From Mesenet sp031546805 (GTDB lineage: Bacteria > Pseudomonadota > Alphaproteobacteria > Rickettsiales > Anaplasmataceae), in contig JAVBJW010000035.1 of the NCBI GenBank assembly GCA_031546805.1, positions 1 to 48,168 of the forward strand: DNA of 48,168 bases. Reading direction: 5' to 3'. The translations under genes were made by a program, and so were the position numbers. This document shows, in pieces, positions 34,061 through 42,038 of this stretch (within the stretch, counting starts at the first letter, position 1; each line of letters starts with the position of its first letter). Under the pieces are notes generated by a model. That model did not search any database. It was not told where the DNA came from and saw only the letters and a list, made by a program, of their open reading frames with translations.

Positions 34061-35378
34061 TAAAATATTATTACTTTTCTTATTGTTTTTTTGCACTGGT
34101 TTTTATTCTGGTGATGTAAATGTTAAAGTAAAAGAAGTTACCACAAATAAGGGTTTAAAATTTTTATTTGTAGAGAATCGTGATTTACCAATTATCTCTT
34201 TAGAGATTGCATTTAAAAACTCTGGTTATGCATATGATGGAAAAGAAAAGCAAGGACTTGCTACTTTTGTCTCTTCACTTCTTCATGAAGGTGCAGGTGA
34301 AAACGATGTTCGAGAATTTGCAAAAAAGCTTAATAACAAAGGAATAAGATTGTCTTCTGATGTCAGTAGAGAATATTTTCATGTGTATTTGGATACTTTG
34401 TCTGAAAATTTATCTGATGCAATGTCTCTGCTGAGTGACTACTTACTTAAGCCTCACCTTAATGATGACGGCTTTAAGAGAATACAAGAAATGCAAGCTG
34501 TCCTAATCAAAAAACTTGAAGAGGAACCTGGATTTATAGCAAAAAGCGGATTGGATAGGTCATTATTTAATCAACATCCTTATGCAAATGCTAAATATGG
34601 ATTAATAGACACTGTAAAGAATATTACACGAGATGACGCTATAAAGTATGTAGGAAAAAATTTTAATCAAGAAGGGATGGTTATTAGTATTGTTGGCTCA
34701 GTAAAATCACAAGAATTAAGCGAGTTGGTTGATAACTATTTATCAAAATTGCCTCTTAAACCAGAGGAACCAGCCTATAAGATTGAAAGTGCTAGTATGA
34801 TCACTTCAGAAAAAAACAATCATGTTTTTATGGATATTCCACAAAGTATTGTATTTTTTGGGCAAGAAGGAACTGCTATAAATGATCCTAATTACTACAA
34901 AGTATACCTTTTAAATTATGCACTTGGCGGTATGGGTTTAAACTCTGTGTTGATGCGTGAGTTACGTGATAAGTTAGGAGTTACATATCATAGCAGTACT
35001 TTTCTTGAAACTAATGAACATGGTAATATTTTAGGTGGTGTTTTGTATACGGACAACTCTACAGCTTCGCAAGCCATATCAGCTGTAAGACAGGTTTTTA
35101 GCGAAGTTGGAGAGGAAGGAATTGACAATCAGCTGTTTGAGAGCACAAAAACTAACATTATTAATTCATTTGTTTTTTCATTATCAAACAATAGTAATAT
35201 TGTCCATTATTTAACAAAAATACAACTACATAACCTTGAGACTAATTATATTAATAATTATACAAGTTATTTTAAGAAAATTACGCTCAAAGATGTAAAT
35301 AATATTGCACACTCTTTATTATCTCCTAAAAATTTATCATTTTCTGAAGTCAGCAAAAAGAATAGTTTGGGTGGATAA
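34053..35378 (+). CDS. M16 family protein, non-catalytic partner, exported
   Basis: A 441-residue M16-fold protein. AAGGAG nine bases before ATG 34053 supports this start (MHNKILLLFLLFFCTGFYSG); an upstream frame from 34020 has no such site. A signal peptide covers about residues 1-18. Where the catalytic member has HxxEH, this protein has GLATFVSSLLHEGAG, so no zinc site can form. The C-terminal MRELRDKLGVTYHSSTFLE stretch is the conserved substrate-binding R/Y region of the M16 C-terminal domain. It overlaps the catalytic gene by eight bases, consistent with a 1:1 complex. Confidence 0.92.
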   Translation: MHNKILLLFLLFFCTGFYSGDVNVKVKEVTTNKGLKFLFVENRDLPIISLEIAFKNSGYAYDGKEKQGLATFVSSLLHEGAGENDVREFAKKLNNKGIRLSSDVSREYFHVYLDTLSENLSDAMSLLSDYLLKPHLNDDGFKRIQEMQAVLIKKLEEEPGFIAKSGLDRSLFNQHPYANAKYGLIDTVKNITRDDAIKYVGKNFNQEGMVISIVGSVKSQELSELVDNYLSKLPLKPEEPAYKIESASMITSEKNNHVFMDIPQSIVFFGQEGTAINDPNYYKVYLLNYALGGMGLNSVLMRELRDKLGVTYHSSTFLETNEHGNILGGVLYTDNSTASQAISAVRQVFSEVGEEGIDNQLFESTKTNIINSFVFSLSNNSNIVHYLTKIQLHNLETNYINNYTSYFKKITLKDVNNIAHSLLSPKNLSFSEVSKKNSLGG

Positions 35379-35603
35379 TTAAGGTTTGTCTTTTACGTTA
35401 TAATTAGAACATTTGCCTTCTTTTAGTATAAGATAAATTGAGTTGCCGTTTTCGTCTTGACCAGAAAATATTTTTAAATCTTTGTTGCTTTTATCAAAAT
35501 GTAACTCTACATGAGTAGTAAAATCTATAAACCCTGTTTCATTATTATAACCAAAAACTTCTTTTATGTCTAAGCTAAAATAGCTTTTTTCTAACGAGTG
35601 CAT
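35379..35603 (-). CDS. Small unknown protein, possibly a gene remnant
   Basis: A 74-residue reverse-strand frame (MHSLEKSYFSLDIKEVFGYN) with a beta-rich middle (FIDFTTHVELHFD, LKIFSGQDENGNSIYLILKE). It ends exactly where the M16 gene ends, tail to tail. There is no strong ribosome site. Coding-like sequence continues a few codons upstream of the ATG (RDKCYLD) until a stop, so it might be the 3' end of a formerly longer gene. No function can be given. Confidence 0.42.
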   Translation of the reverse strand: MHSLEKSYFSLDIKEVFGYNNETGFIDFTTHVELHFDKSNKDLKIFSGQDENGNSIYLILKEGKCSNYNVKDKP

Positions 35604-35755
35604 ATCCAGATAACATTTATCTCTTCATAACATTACTATAAGATGCTGTATCTGAATATATAAGCAAATTTAGATGCACAGTAACAAATAAGATTTACTA
35701 AATCTTAAGAAGACTAGCATATATACCTAACTTAATGTAATTAAGGGGGATAAAT

Positions 35756-37024
35756 ATGCATAGTACACCAATACCAGCACCAAGATCAAATACAGAACAA
35801 AGTGGAAATACAGATGGGCAACAACCTAATACAATAGTAAATACAGATTTAAACTCACCAAGTTCAGCTACAGAGAGTCAGTCAAATGAAGAACCTATAT
35901 ATGCAACAATACCTGAAAGAAGTAATCAAGATCAACAAAAAGCAACAAAAAGAAATAATTCTACAGAAACAGAATCTTCAGAACCATGGAACGAATCATT
36001 AATCAACCCACTACCAAAACCGAAAAGAAGCACCTCGCTTTCACAAGATGCAGCTTCAAGCACGTCATTAGATTCAAAAATTTCTAATCCACCTTCATAT
36101 GAATCAGAATCTGGCAACAAGAAAGATAGTTCTTCTAAGGAATTACAATCATTAATACCATCATCAAATACAAATACGAATTCATTATCAAAATTAAAAG
36201 CAAAGTTAGGATACCCCGTACAACAAAGAGCATTTGTGATATTTTCCACTGCTCTTGTAACTTTTTTAGCAGCATACATAGGTTTGGTGTCGAAACATTT
36301 AAAAAGTATTTCAAGTTTCAAGAACCCCTCATTGTATATACCAATAATTGTTGCATCTGTACTTGCTGCATTAAGTATAGTTGCTTTCATATGGAATTTT
36401 AAAGATACAAGAATAAAGAAAACTAGTACTAAAGATGATAAAGATGATAAAGATGATAGTAAAATTTTTTCCACAATGAAGGGCCTCGAAAATGAAAAGT
36501 GTATAAAATCTATAGAGCTGAAGCTCAGTAATAATACAAATTATACTTTATTAGATAGTAGCAAATACAAAACGCTAGCCTTTAAAAAACTAGAGTTAAC
36601 TCTGAAGAGACCACTAATTAGCGCTGAGATAGCTGCTTTCGTTACTATTACTGCCACTTACTTATTAACTAAATGTTTTGAAATGGGATATGAGAATTTA
36701 GCTAATTCTTTAGAAAATTTTAATACAGGCAATGCAGAATTAATGGCATTTACAATAACTGCTGGTGCAATACTTGTATTACTTATAGGCTCTCTTATTC
36801 ATTATTATAGAAAAACATATGTAGAAGAATTAAACATTACGACTGATCCTAAAAAAATAGAATCATATAATCAAGAGTATATAAAAGAAGCTGAATTAAA
36901 TTATGAGAAGAAGGATAATTTGTCATCTGGCAAACATAGCAAAGGTAAAGTCGCTAGCTTAACAATTGATCAAGCAAAAATTGAGTATTATAATAGTAAA
37001 ATTTTGATTATTGCCGCTGCTTAG
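35756..37024 (+). CDS. Four-span membrane protein with EPIYA and PPxY motifs, candidate effector
   Basis: A 422-residue protein of unknown family. GGGGGA lies six bases before ATG 35756. Residues 1-150 are disordered and rich in Ser, Thr, Asn, Pro and Gln. This part contains EEPIYATIPE, an exact EPIYA motif with Tyr49, the host tyrosine-kinase phosphorylation motif of several type IV secreted effectors (CagA, AnkA, Bep proteins). It also contains NPPSYESE, a PPxY motif (112-115) of the kind bound by WW-domain ubiquitin ligases, and two PxxP-like stretches (PIPAPR, NPLPKPKR). Predicted membrane helices lie at about 159-178, 193-214, 287-307 and 328-351. The loop at 220-235 is a KDDKDD run, and the C-terminal about 70 residues are charged. 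Secretion is an inference; there is no Sec signal. Confidence 0.75.
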   Translation: MHSTPIPAPRSNTEQSGNTDGQQPNTIVNTDLNSPSSATESQSNEEPIYATIPERSNQDQQKATKRNNSTETESSEPWNESLINPLPKPKRSTSLSQDAASSTSLDSKISNPPSYESESGNKKDSSSKELQSLIPSSNTNTNSLSKLKAKLGYPVQQRAFVIFSTALVTFLAAYIGLVSKHLKSISSFKNPSLYIPIIVASVLAALSIVAFIWNFKDTRIKKTSTKDDKDDKDDSKIFSTMKGLENEKCIKSIELKLSNNTNYTLLDSSKYKTLAFKKLELTLKRPLISAEIAAFVTITATYLLTKCFEMGYENLANSLENFNTGNAELMAFTITAGAILVLLIGSLIHYYRKTYVEELNITTDPKKIESYNQEYIKEAELNYEKKDNLSSGKHSKGKVASLTIDQAKIEYYNSKILIIAAA

Positions 37025-37409
37025 CATTTTTAGATTGCTAACATTTAATGGAGACAAAGCACTAAGATAGTACTGTTTATTGTTAGTAAGTAAATTTATA
37101 TCCTGGAAGGATACACTTTTTTGGTATAAATTATCAATTGGATGGAAGTATAGCGCTGAAAAACCATTTTTGATTTATATCAAGAGCTTTATAAATTCTA
37201 TTTCTTTAACATGGCATTGCCAAATATAGAGAGCTATCTAACAATGCCGTTCAGAATTGGGGTTGTGAAGAGTTAGCTAATCCCAAGAATGGTTGTTAAA
37301 ATGTCATATAAACGATTTAAGCTATTGAAATAGGCAAATCTTATATTCTTTTTCATGGCGTTTATATTATATAATTTAGTAGTAAGTATGAGGTTTTTTA
37401 CTTTGTTTT
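37025..37409. other. 385-base intergenic region between convergent genes
   Basis: It lies between the stop codons of the EPIYA protein (+) and the 323-residue membrane protein (-). No coding frame or RNA gene is evident. The one clear structure is an inverted repeat at 37211-37250: nine-base arms (ATGGCATTG and CAATGCCGT, with one T-G pair) around a 22-base loop that contains a smaller ATAG/CTAT stem. It could be a bidirectional terminator or the remains of a small mobile repeat. Confidence 0.5.
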
Positions 37410-38381
37410 TTATATTATGTGATCAGTAAATCCTACTTGTCGAAGAGATTCAACTTTTTCTAGTATTGAATTTCCTCCATTATCAGCACCTTCATTTTGT
37501 TTATTTACTCGTTGTGTCCTTGATGAAGGAGTGGGCTTTACATTTTTTCTCTCCATTGACTGAGCTGTTTCTTCAGAGTCTTCATATGCTTTACCCAAAG
37601 CTTTATCAGAATCTAGCTCATTAGGATCATTGGAGCCTCGACGTTCAGGTGTACTTGTAGTTTCACCTAGTTGAGCATTTGCCTCTTGCTTTGATTGTTT
37701 AATTTTTTGCTGCGAATTCTCTTCATGAATCTTTTTAGATGCATATTCATATCTCTCATGATTTTTACCTTTAAAACAAAAAGATATAACGCTGGAAACA
37801 GCAAAGACGGTGAGTGAACTCACTATAAAACAAAGCAGAAGACCACCTAACCCTCCTATCCAGGAACCATTTTTACTAAAACCAAAAGCTCTACTCATTG
37901 CAGATAGAACATCTCGATTATTTGCAGAAGCAGTCAAAGCTGCACAAGCTAAAACAAAAGCACCAATTGCAGAAGTTGAAATAAGCATTTTTCCACTTAC
38001 TGACTTTATTTCATTACTAATAATTTTTCCAGCCTCTTTTTTATTATCACAATTATTTTTATTACGATATCTGAACACTCCGTAAGATATGAGCAGCGTT
38101 AATGAAAAAACTGCAAACGTAGCAGAAGATAGTATAAGTGCACTTGAAAATCGATCAATTTTATGAGGAAAAGGAAGAAATATATTTTCAAACCTCTTCC
38201 ATCCATAGATAACACCTTTAATAATACAGTAACTTGATATAGCAATCATAGCAACTGTAGATGCAGCAAAGAATTTCGAGTTGTATAATAAAAAATTTTT
38301 TCCTTTTATTCGTTTTTGTAAGTGCGTATTTGTTGTTAGTGCGTGCATATTCAATCCATAAAGTATATGATGATTTTTCAT
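37410..38381 (-). CDS. Unknown four-span membrane protein with polar C-terminal tail
   Basis: A 323-residue protein of unknown function. Predicted membrane helices lie at about 36-58, 79-103, 132-152 and 174-203. The last 120 residues are charged and low in complexity (Lys, Glu, Ser, Asn, Gln), with TSTPERRGSNDPNELDS and PTPSSRTQR. A second Met at residue 12 is an alternative start. The plan of paired helices plus a disordered tail mirrors the EPIYA protein facing it in convergent orientation, with the tail at the opposite end. No catalytic motif is visible. It may be another surface or host-membrane protein, but nothing proves this. Confidence 0.7.
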   Translation of the reverse strand: MKNHHILYGLNMHALTTNTHLQKRIKGKNFLLYNSKFFAASTVAMIAISSYCIIKGVIYGWKRFENIFLPFPHKIDRFSSALILSSATFAVFSLTLLISYGVFRYRNKNNCDNKKEAGKIISNEIKSVSGKMLISTSAIGAFVLACAALTASANNRDVLSAMSRAFGFSKNGSWIGGLGGLLLCFIVSSLTVFAVSSVISFCFKGKNHERYEYASKKIHEENSQQKIKQSKQEANAQLGETTSTPERRGSNDPNELDSDKALGKAYEDSEETAQSMERKNVKPTPSSRTQRVNKQNEGADNGGNSILEKVESLRQVGFTDHII

Positions 38382-38490
38382 AATATAATAAAAAGATTAA
38401 TATTCTGATTATATTAAAAATAGAATTTTAGCTCTTTTCTTCGCGTTAAAATTGAATAAAGATCTATTATAATAAAAAAAACAATAGAAC

Positions 38491-38519
38491 TTGATAACAC
38501 TGTTATTTGGGCTTAAAAT
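38491..38519 (+). promoter_or_regulatory. Predicted sigma-70 promoter of the efp operon
   Basis: TTGATA (38491-38496), a 17-base spacer and TAAAAT (38514-38519) end 21 bases before the efp ATG. A short palindrome (ATAACA-C-TGTTAT, 38494-38506) overlaps the -35 and spacer and could be an operator; this is speculative. Confidence 0.6.
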
Positions 38520-38540
38520 ATTACTTTTGATTGTGATTTT

Positions 38541-39104
38541 ATGGCAGAAAGAGGAAATGATATTAGACCTGGTCAAGTTTTAGAACATAATAATAAGTTG
38601 TATTTAGTAGTTAATATTATGCATACTCAACCAGGAAAAGGTGGAGCTTACGTGCAAGTTGAAATGAAGGATATTAAAACAGGTACAAAGCACCATGAGC
38701 GCTTTCGTTCCGATGCTAATATAAAAAGGGCAATATTAGATGAAGAAGAATATACTTATATCTTCTCTGATGGCCATATGCTAAATCTCATGAATCCTAA
38801 AAACTATGAGCAGATAACTATCAATGCGAATCTTCTTGGCGACAAGAAAATTTATCTGCAAGATAACATGAGTATTAAGGTGGTAATGTATGAAGGCAAT
38901 ATAATTTCTGCTCATGTGCCAAATTATGTTACATTGGTGGTTAAAGAAGCTGAAAATATAATAAAAGGACAAACTGCTAGTGCTTCTTATAAACCTGCCG
39001 TTTTAGAGAATGGCTTGCGGGTTACTGTGCCACCTTTTATTAAAATTGGAGATAAGATAATAATATATACACCAGATAATAGCTATTATGAAAGAGCAAA
39101 ATAA
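38541..39104 (+). CDS. efp: Translation elongation factor P
   Basis: EF-P relieves ribosome stalling at consecutive prolines. The 187-residue length and three OB-like domains fit. MAERGNDIRPGQVLEHNNKL starts the first domain; the loop carrying the modified lysine reads TQPGKGGAYVQ. The EEEYTYIFSDG motif marks domain II, and RVTVPPFIKIGDKIIIYT is the domain III signature (VxVPxFIxxGDxI). It is followed by the inositol-phosphatase-like gene with a one-base stop/start overlap (TAATG). Confidence 0.96.
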   Translation: MAERGNDIRPGQVLEHNNKLYLVVNIMHTQPGKGGAYVQVEMKDIKTGTKHHERFRSDANIKRAILDEEEYTYIFSDGHMLNLMNPKNYEQITINANLLGDKKIYLQDNMSIKVVMYEGNIISAHVPNYVTLVVKEAENIIKGQTASASYKPAVLENGLRVTVPPFIKIGDKIIIYTPDNSYYERAK

Positions 39105-39850
39105 TGACTATTACATCACCGCTTATCAATGTAATGCTGCAGTCAATACGCAAAGCATCAAGGGCATTAGCTCGTGATTTTCATGAGGTTAATAAATTAC
39201 AATCTCCATACGGAGTAGGTAATTTTATCAAAAATGCTCAGCTGCATTCAAGGAAAATTATATACGATTGTTTGTGTGATTATCGGCAAGGTTATGGTTT
39301 TTTATTTGACGAAGGTGCAGATACTGCAGCAAAAGATGATTATACATGGTTTATTTCTGTATTAGATAGCCAAGTAAATTTTACTAGTACTATTACTTAC
39401 TTTGCATTGTCAATCTGTCTTATTTATAAGGACAGAGTTGTAGCAGCAGTTGTTGATGCTCCTGCGCTGCAAGAAACTTTTTGGGTTGGAGAAGGATTGG
39501 GAGCATTTATTGAAGATCCTCAATCTCGTCATATTAAAATGCGAATTAACAATAAACAAAGTTTAAGAGGAGCATATATTGACTGCTATAATGTTAATGG
39601 AAATTTGCATGATAAATTGTTATTAAATGGAGTTCAGATGCGCTGCATGGGGTCAGTATCTTTGAGTTTTGCTTATTTAGCAGCAGGACGTTTTGATGCA
39701 CTAGTTTGTAGTAATATTAATAAATACAAAGCTGCAATGGGTAAGCTTTTTCTGCAGGAAAGCAGAGGAAAAATAACTATAGATAACAACAATTTGCTTA
39801 TTGCAAGTAATCTAGTATTGCATGACATTCTAGTAAATGAGCTAAGTTAA
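39104..39850 (+). CDS. Inositol monophosphatase-like protein with degenerate active site
   Basis: A 248-residue protein of the IMPase/SuhB fold. The N-terminal helices and the GAFIEDPQSR region with WVGEGLGAFIE follow the family, as does VVDAPALQETFWVGEG. However, the metal-binding motif normally W(I/V)xDPLDGTxNF reads WFISVLDSQVNF (82-93): the first Asp, the Pro, the Gly and the Thr are gone, and only Asp88 remains. The C-terminal WDxAAG motif is replaced by NKYKAAMG, losing the third Asp. It is therefore probably not an active phosphatase, although the fold and frame are kept. SuhB of E. coli also acts in rRNA transcription complexes independently of catalysis; a structural role is possible. 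It overlaps efp by one base. Confidence 0.82.
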   Translation: MTITSPLINVMLQSIRKASRALARDFHEVNKLQSPYGVGNFIKNAQLHSRKIIYDCLCDYRQGYGFLFDEGADTAAKDDYTWFISVLDSQVNFTSTITYFALSICLIYKDRVVAAVVDAPALQETFWVGEGLGAFIEDPQSRHIKMRINNKQSLRGAYIDCYNVNGNLHDKLLLNGVQMRCMGSVSLSFAYLAAGRFDALVCSNINKYKAAMGKLFLQESRGKITIDNNNLLIASNLVLHDILVNELS

Positions 39851-39865
39851 GCCTCTTATGCAAAT

Positions 39866-40789
39866 ATGAAAAGTATACTAATAGATAGTAATAATATCAG
39901 GGTAGATAGGTATATACGCAGAATTATTCCTGATCTTAAACAATCTGTAATAGAGAAATCATTACGAGAAGGGTTAATTAAAGTTGATAATTGCAAGCTT
40001 AAATCAAATGATCGAGTTAAGGCTGGCCAAATTTTAACTATAAAACACCTAAATCATGTAACTAACTTAAATTCTGATAAAAAATATAATGAACAGGTAA
40101 CAAAGTTACTACAGGATAACATTATATATGAAGATGAGTACATACTTTCTATTAACAAACCACAGGGAATAATTGTACAAGGTGGCACAAAAGTAAAAAT
40201 TAGCGTTGATGATTTATTAGATCAAATAAGAGTAGGAGAAAAGTTTAAGCTTGTCCATAGATTAGATAGAGATACAAGTGGTGTTTTGTTACTTGCACGC
40301 AATGCAGAAGTGGCAAGTCATTTAATGCAAGAATTTAAAAACCGCAAAGTAAAGAAGGTGTATTTGGCATTAACCTCTGGGATACCACCAAAAAAAAGTG
40401 GTTTAATCAACCTCCCTCTAGTAAAAAAATATGTATCTGGACAAGAAAAAGTAGTTGTTGATGAAGCTTCTGGGCGAAATGCTGTTACACATTTTTCAAT
40501 AATAAAAGAATTACCATATGGAGTTGCATATTTAAAGCTCAAACCATTGACAGGCAGGACGCATCAACTTCGTGCTCATATGGCTCATATAAAATGCCCA
40601 ATTGTTGGTGATGGTAAATATGGTGGCAAAAGTGCTTTTATTGCTGGTGTTTTAAATAAGGTACATCTACATGCTCATTCTATTTCTCTGAGACTTCCAA
40701 GTAATAAGGCTATCACAATCACAGCACCAATCCCAGAGTATTTGGAGAACTCTATAAGGTTTTTGGATGGTTTGCATAAAAATCTGTAA
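39866..40789 (+). CDS. rluC: RluC/RluD-family 23S rRNA pseudouridine synthase
   Basis: It isomerises specific uridines of large-subunit rRNA to pseudouridine. An S4 RNA-binding domain covers about 10-60 (RVDRYIRRIIPDLKQSVIEK, GLIKVDNCKLKSNDRVKAGQ). The catalytic motif HRLDRDTSGVLLLARN gives Asp134. The C-terminal PLTGRTHQLRAHMAHIKCPI and GDGKYGG motifs are intact. The 307-residue length is normal. It is 15 bases after the IMPase-like gene and probably shares the efp transcript. The RluC versus RluD assignment is by general similarity only. Confidence 0.9.
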   Translation: MKSILIDSNNIRVDRYIRRIIPDLKQSVIEKSLREGLIKVDNCKLKSNDRVKAGQILTIKHLNHVTNLNSDKKYNEQVTKLLQDNIIYEDEYILSINKPQGIIVQGGTKVKISVDDLLDQIRVGEKFKLVHRLDRDTSGVLLLARNAEVASHLMQEFKNRKVKKVYLALTSGIPPKKSGLINLPLVKKYVSGQEKVVVDEASGRNAVTHFSIIKELPYGVAYLKLKPLTGRTHQLRAHMAHIKCPIVGDGKYGGKSAFIAGVLNKVHLHAHSISLRLPSNKAITITAPIPEYLENSIRFLDGLHKNL

Positions 40790-40853
40790 TTCTTGACTTA
40801 ATATATTAAAAAGTATACAATTAATATTAAATAATGATATATGGTATCATATA

Positions 40854-41105
40854 ATGACAAACCAACAAAAGGAACCAACTTTCAACAAAGAACCCATTAT
40901 TTGTGGAATATTAACAACGTTAGCATTCATAGGAGCAGCTGCTATATTATATTTTACTTCTTCTAAGCAATTTTTAAAAATGACTGGTTTAGTTCTAGCA
41001 GCAATATCAATTCCTGCAGGGTTAATAATATATTGTTGTTCAACACTAAATTCAAAATTGCAAAGCGTGCAAACTTCAAATAGAAATCTCAAATTAGGAC
41101 TATAA
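40854..41105 (+). CDS. Small two-span membrane protein of unknown function
   Basis: An 83-residue frame with two predicted membrane helices (about 15-33 and 44-62) separated by a short basic loop, with a polar tail. The start ATG 40854 lacks a clear Shine-Dalgarno, and no homologue comes to mind. Membrane-like frames occur by chance in AT-rich DNA, so it may not be a gene. It sits at the edge of the IS graveyard. Confidence 0.45.
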   Translation: MTNQQKEPTFNKEPIICGILTTLAFIGAAAILYFTSSKQFLKMTGLVLAAISIPAGLIIYCCSTLNSKLQSVQTSNRNLKLGL

Positions 41106-41149
41106 TTTAAGGCATTGCCTAAAAACAGCTGACAACATAACCAAAGTTC

Positions 41150-41480
41150 TTAAAGAAAGCCAACAAATAAACAGAAAGTTCCAATATCACTAAGCTTTTT
41201 GAATACCTTTGGTTCTCTTATTTAACATTGCTAAGTTTTGTCCCAATAGGATGAATTTTTTGCCTCTACTAGCGCAGTTTCGGCCTTTGTAGTCATATGT
41301 TTTTCAGCTATTTTATAGCTTGAATAGACTTCGTATCTATCAGTACAAAGATACCCCATTTTAAATTCTTTCGAATATTTTGGCTCATTTCCTCTAATCC
41401 ACAATTTTTACATTTATGCCTTTGTATTCCTTCTTGTTTACCGTTTTTTATCTCTTCTCTCTCCTTTGAATGGTGGCTTT
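41150..41480 (-). pseudogene. Decayed IS1-family transposase remnant
   Basis: On the reverse strand the sequence continues from the IS982 piece into IS1-type protein: a zinc-ribbon start IKNGKQEGIQRHKCKNCG (about 41455-41400), then, after loss of the middle, YLCTDRYEVYSSYKIAEKHM and TTKAETALVEAKNSS, then in another frame GQNLAMLNKRTKGIQKA, matching the NLARFNRKTKRYSKS end of IS1 InsB. The central catalytic part is deleted and frames shift. It is inactive. The join to IS982 at about 41480 suggests that one element inserted into, or recombined with, the other. Confidence 0.78.
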
Positions 41481-41850
41481 TGTTTCTCGAAATTCTTTTT
41501 GTATGACAAATGGCAATAGAAGTTGAGTCTATGTAAGCAGTTCCTGTATTCTTCGCTTGTACGAATGTAGCAGTAGCACCATAGAACTCTGGACTTTAGG
41601 ACAAGAAACCGATCATGCGATGGCAGTTTTGAAAACTCATTTTTGTATAATAATTTTAGATAATGCAGGTAAAAAGATTTAAAATCCTGACACCGAGATT
41701 GGTGATGTAGTAAAATTATGATTTCTGAGTATGTAATTTCCCGCACTCTAGTGGGTTTCTTGACGTTTGATAGGAGCTTATCTGCAAGTCCATAGTTTTG
41801 CAAAAATCATCCTCAAAGCAACTGTTATATTTTTATTCATTGGCAACCTC
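41481..41850 (-). pseudogene. Decayed IS982-family transposase remnant
   Basis: Reverse-strand frames give CFEDDFCKTMDL (start of the protein, about 41830), then REITYSEIIILLHHQSRCQD, FKSFYLHYLKLLYKNEFSKL, SHDRFLVLKSRVL, and in a shifted frame GTAYIDSTSIAICHTKRISR, the IS982 region with the first catalytic Asp (IDSTSI). At least two frameshifts are needed, and the sequence stops at about 41481, where IS1 sequence begins. The C-terminal half with the other catalytic residues is missing. A G-rich stretch (TTGGGGGTTATAACCC) at about 41930-41946 may mark the outer end of the element. Confidence 0.82.
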
Positions 41851-42038
41851 TTATAATTTTCTAATGTTTCCAGAGTTTACCATATCTCCTACCACTTCCA
41901 GCTTTTTCTTATACTTGGTTGGGGGTTATAACCCTTATGATTAGAGAGGTGACTTTCTCCTCTTGGATAGCATAATAATTATTGAAATTCATATAATATA
42001 AAGTTAACATATTTAGGTTTTAATATCAAAATTTGAAC

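Noticed and set aside
41438..41803. Reverse-strand 121-residue frame as an intact gene
   Set aside because: Its sequence is a middle piece of an IS982 transposase with the family continuing in other frames on both sides.
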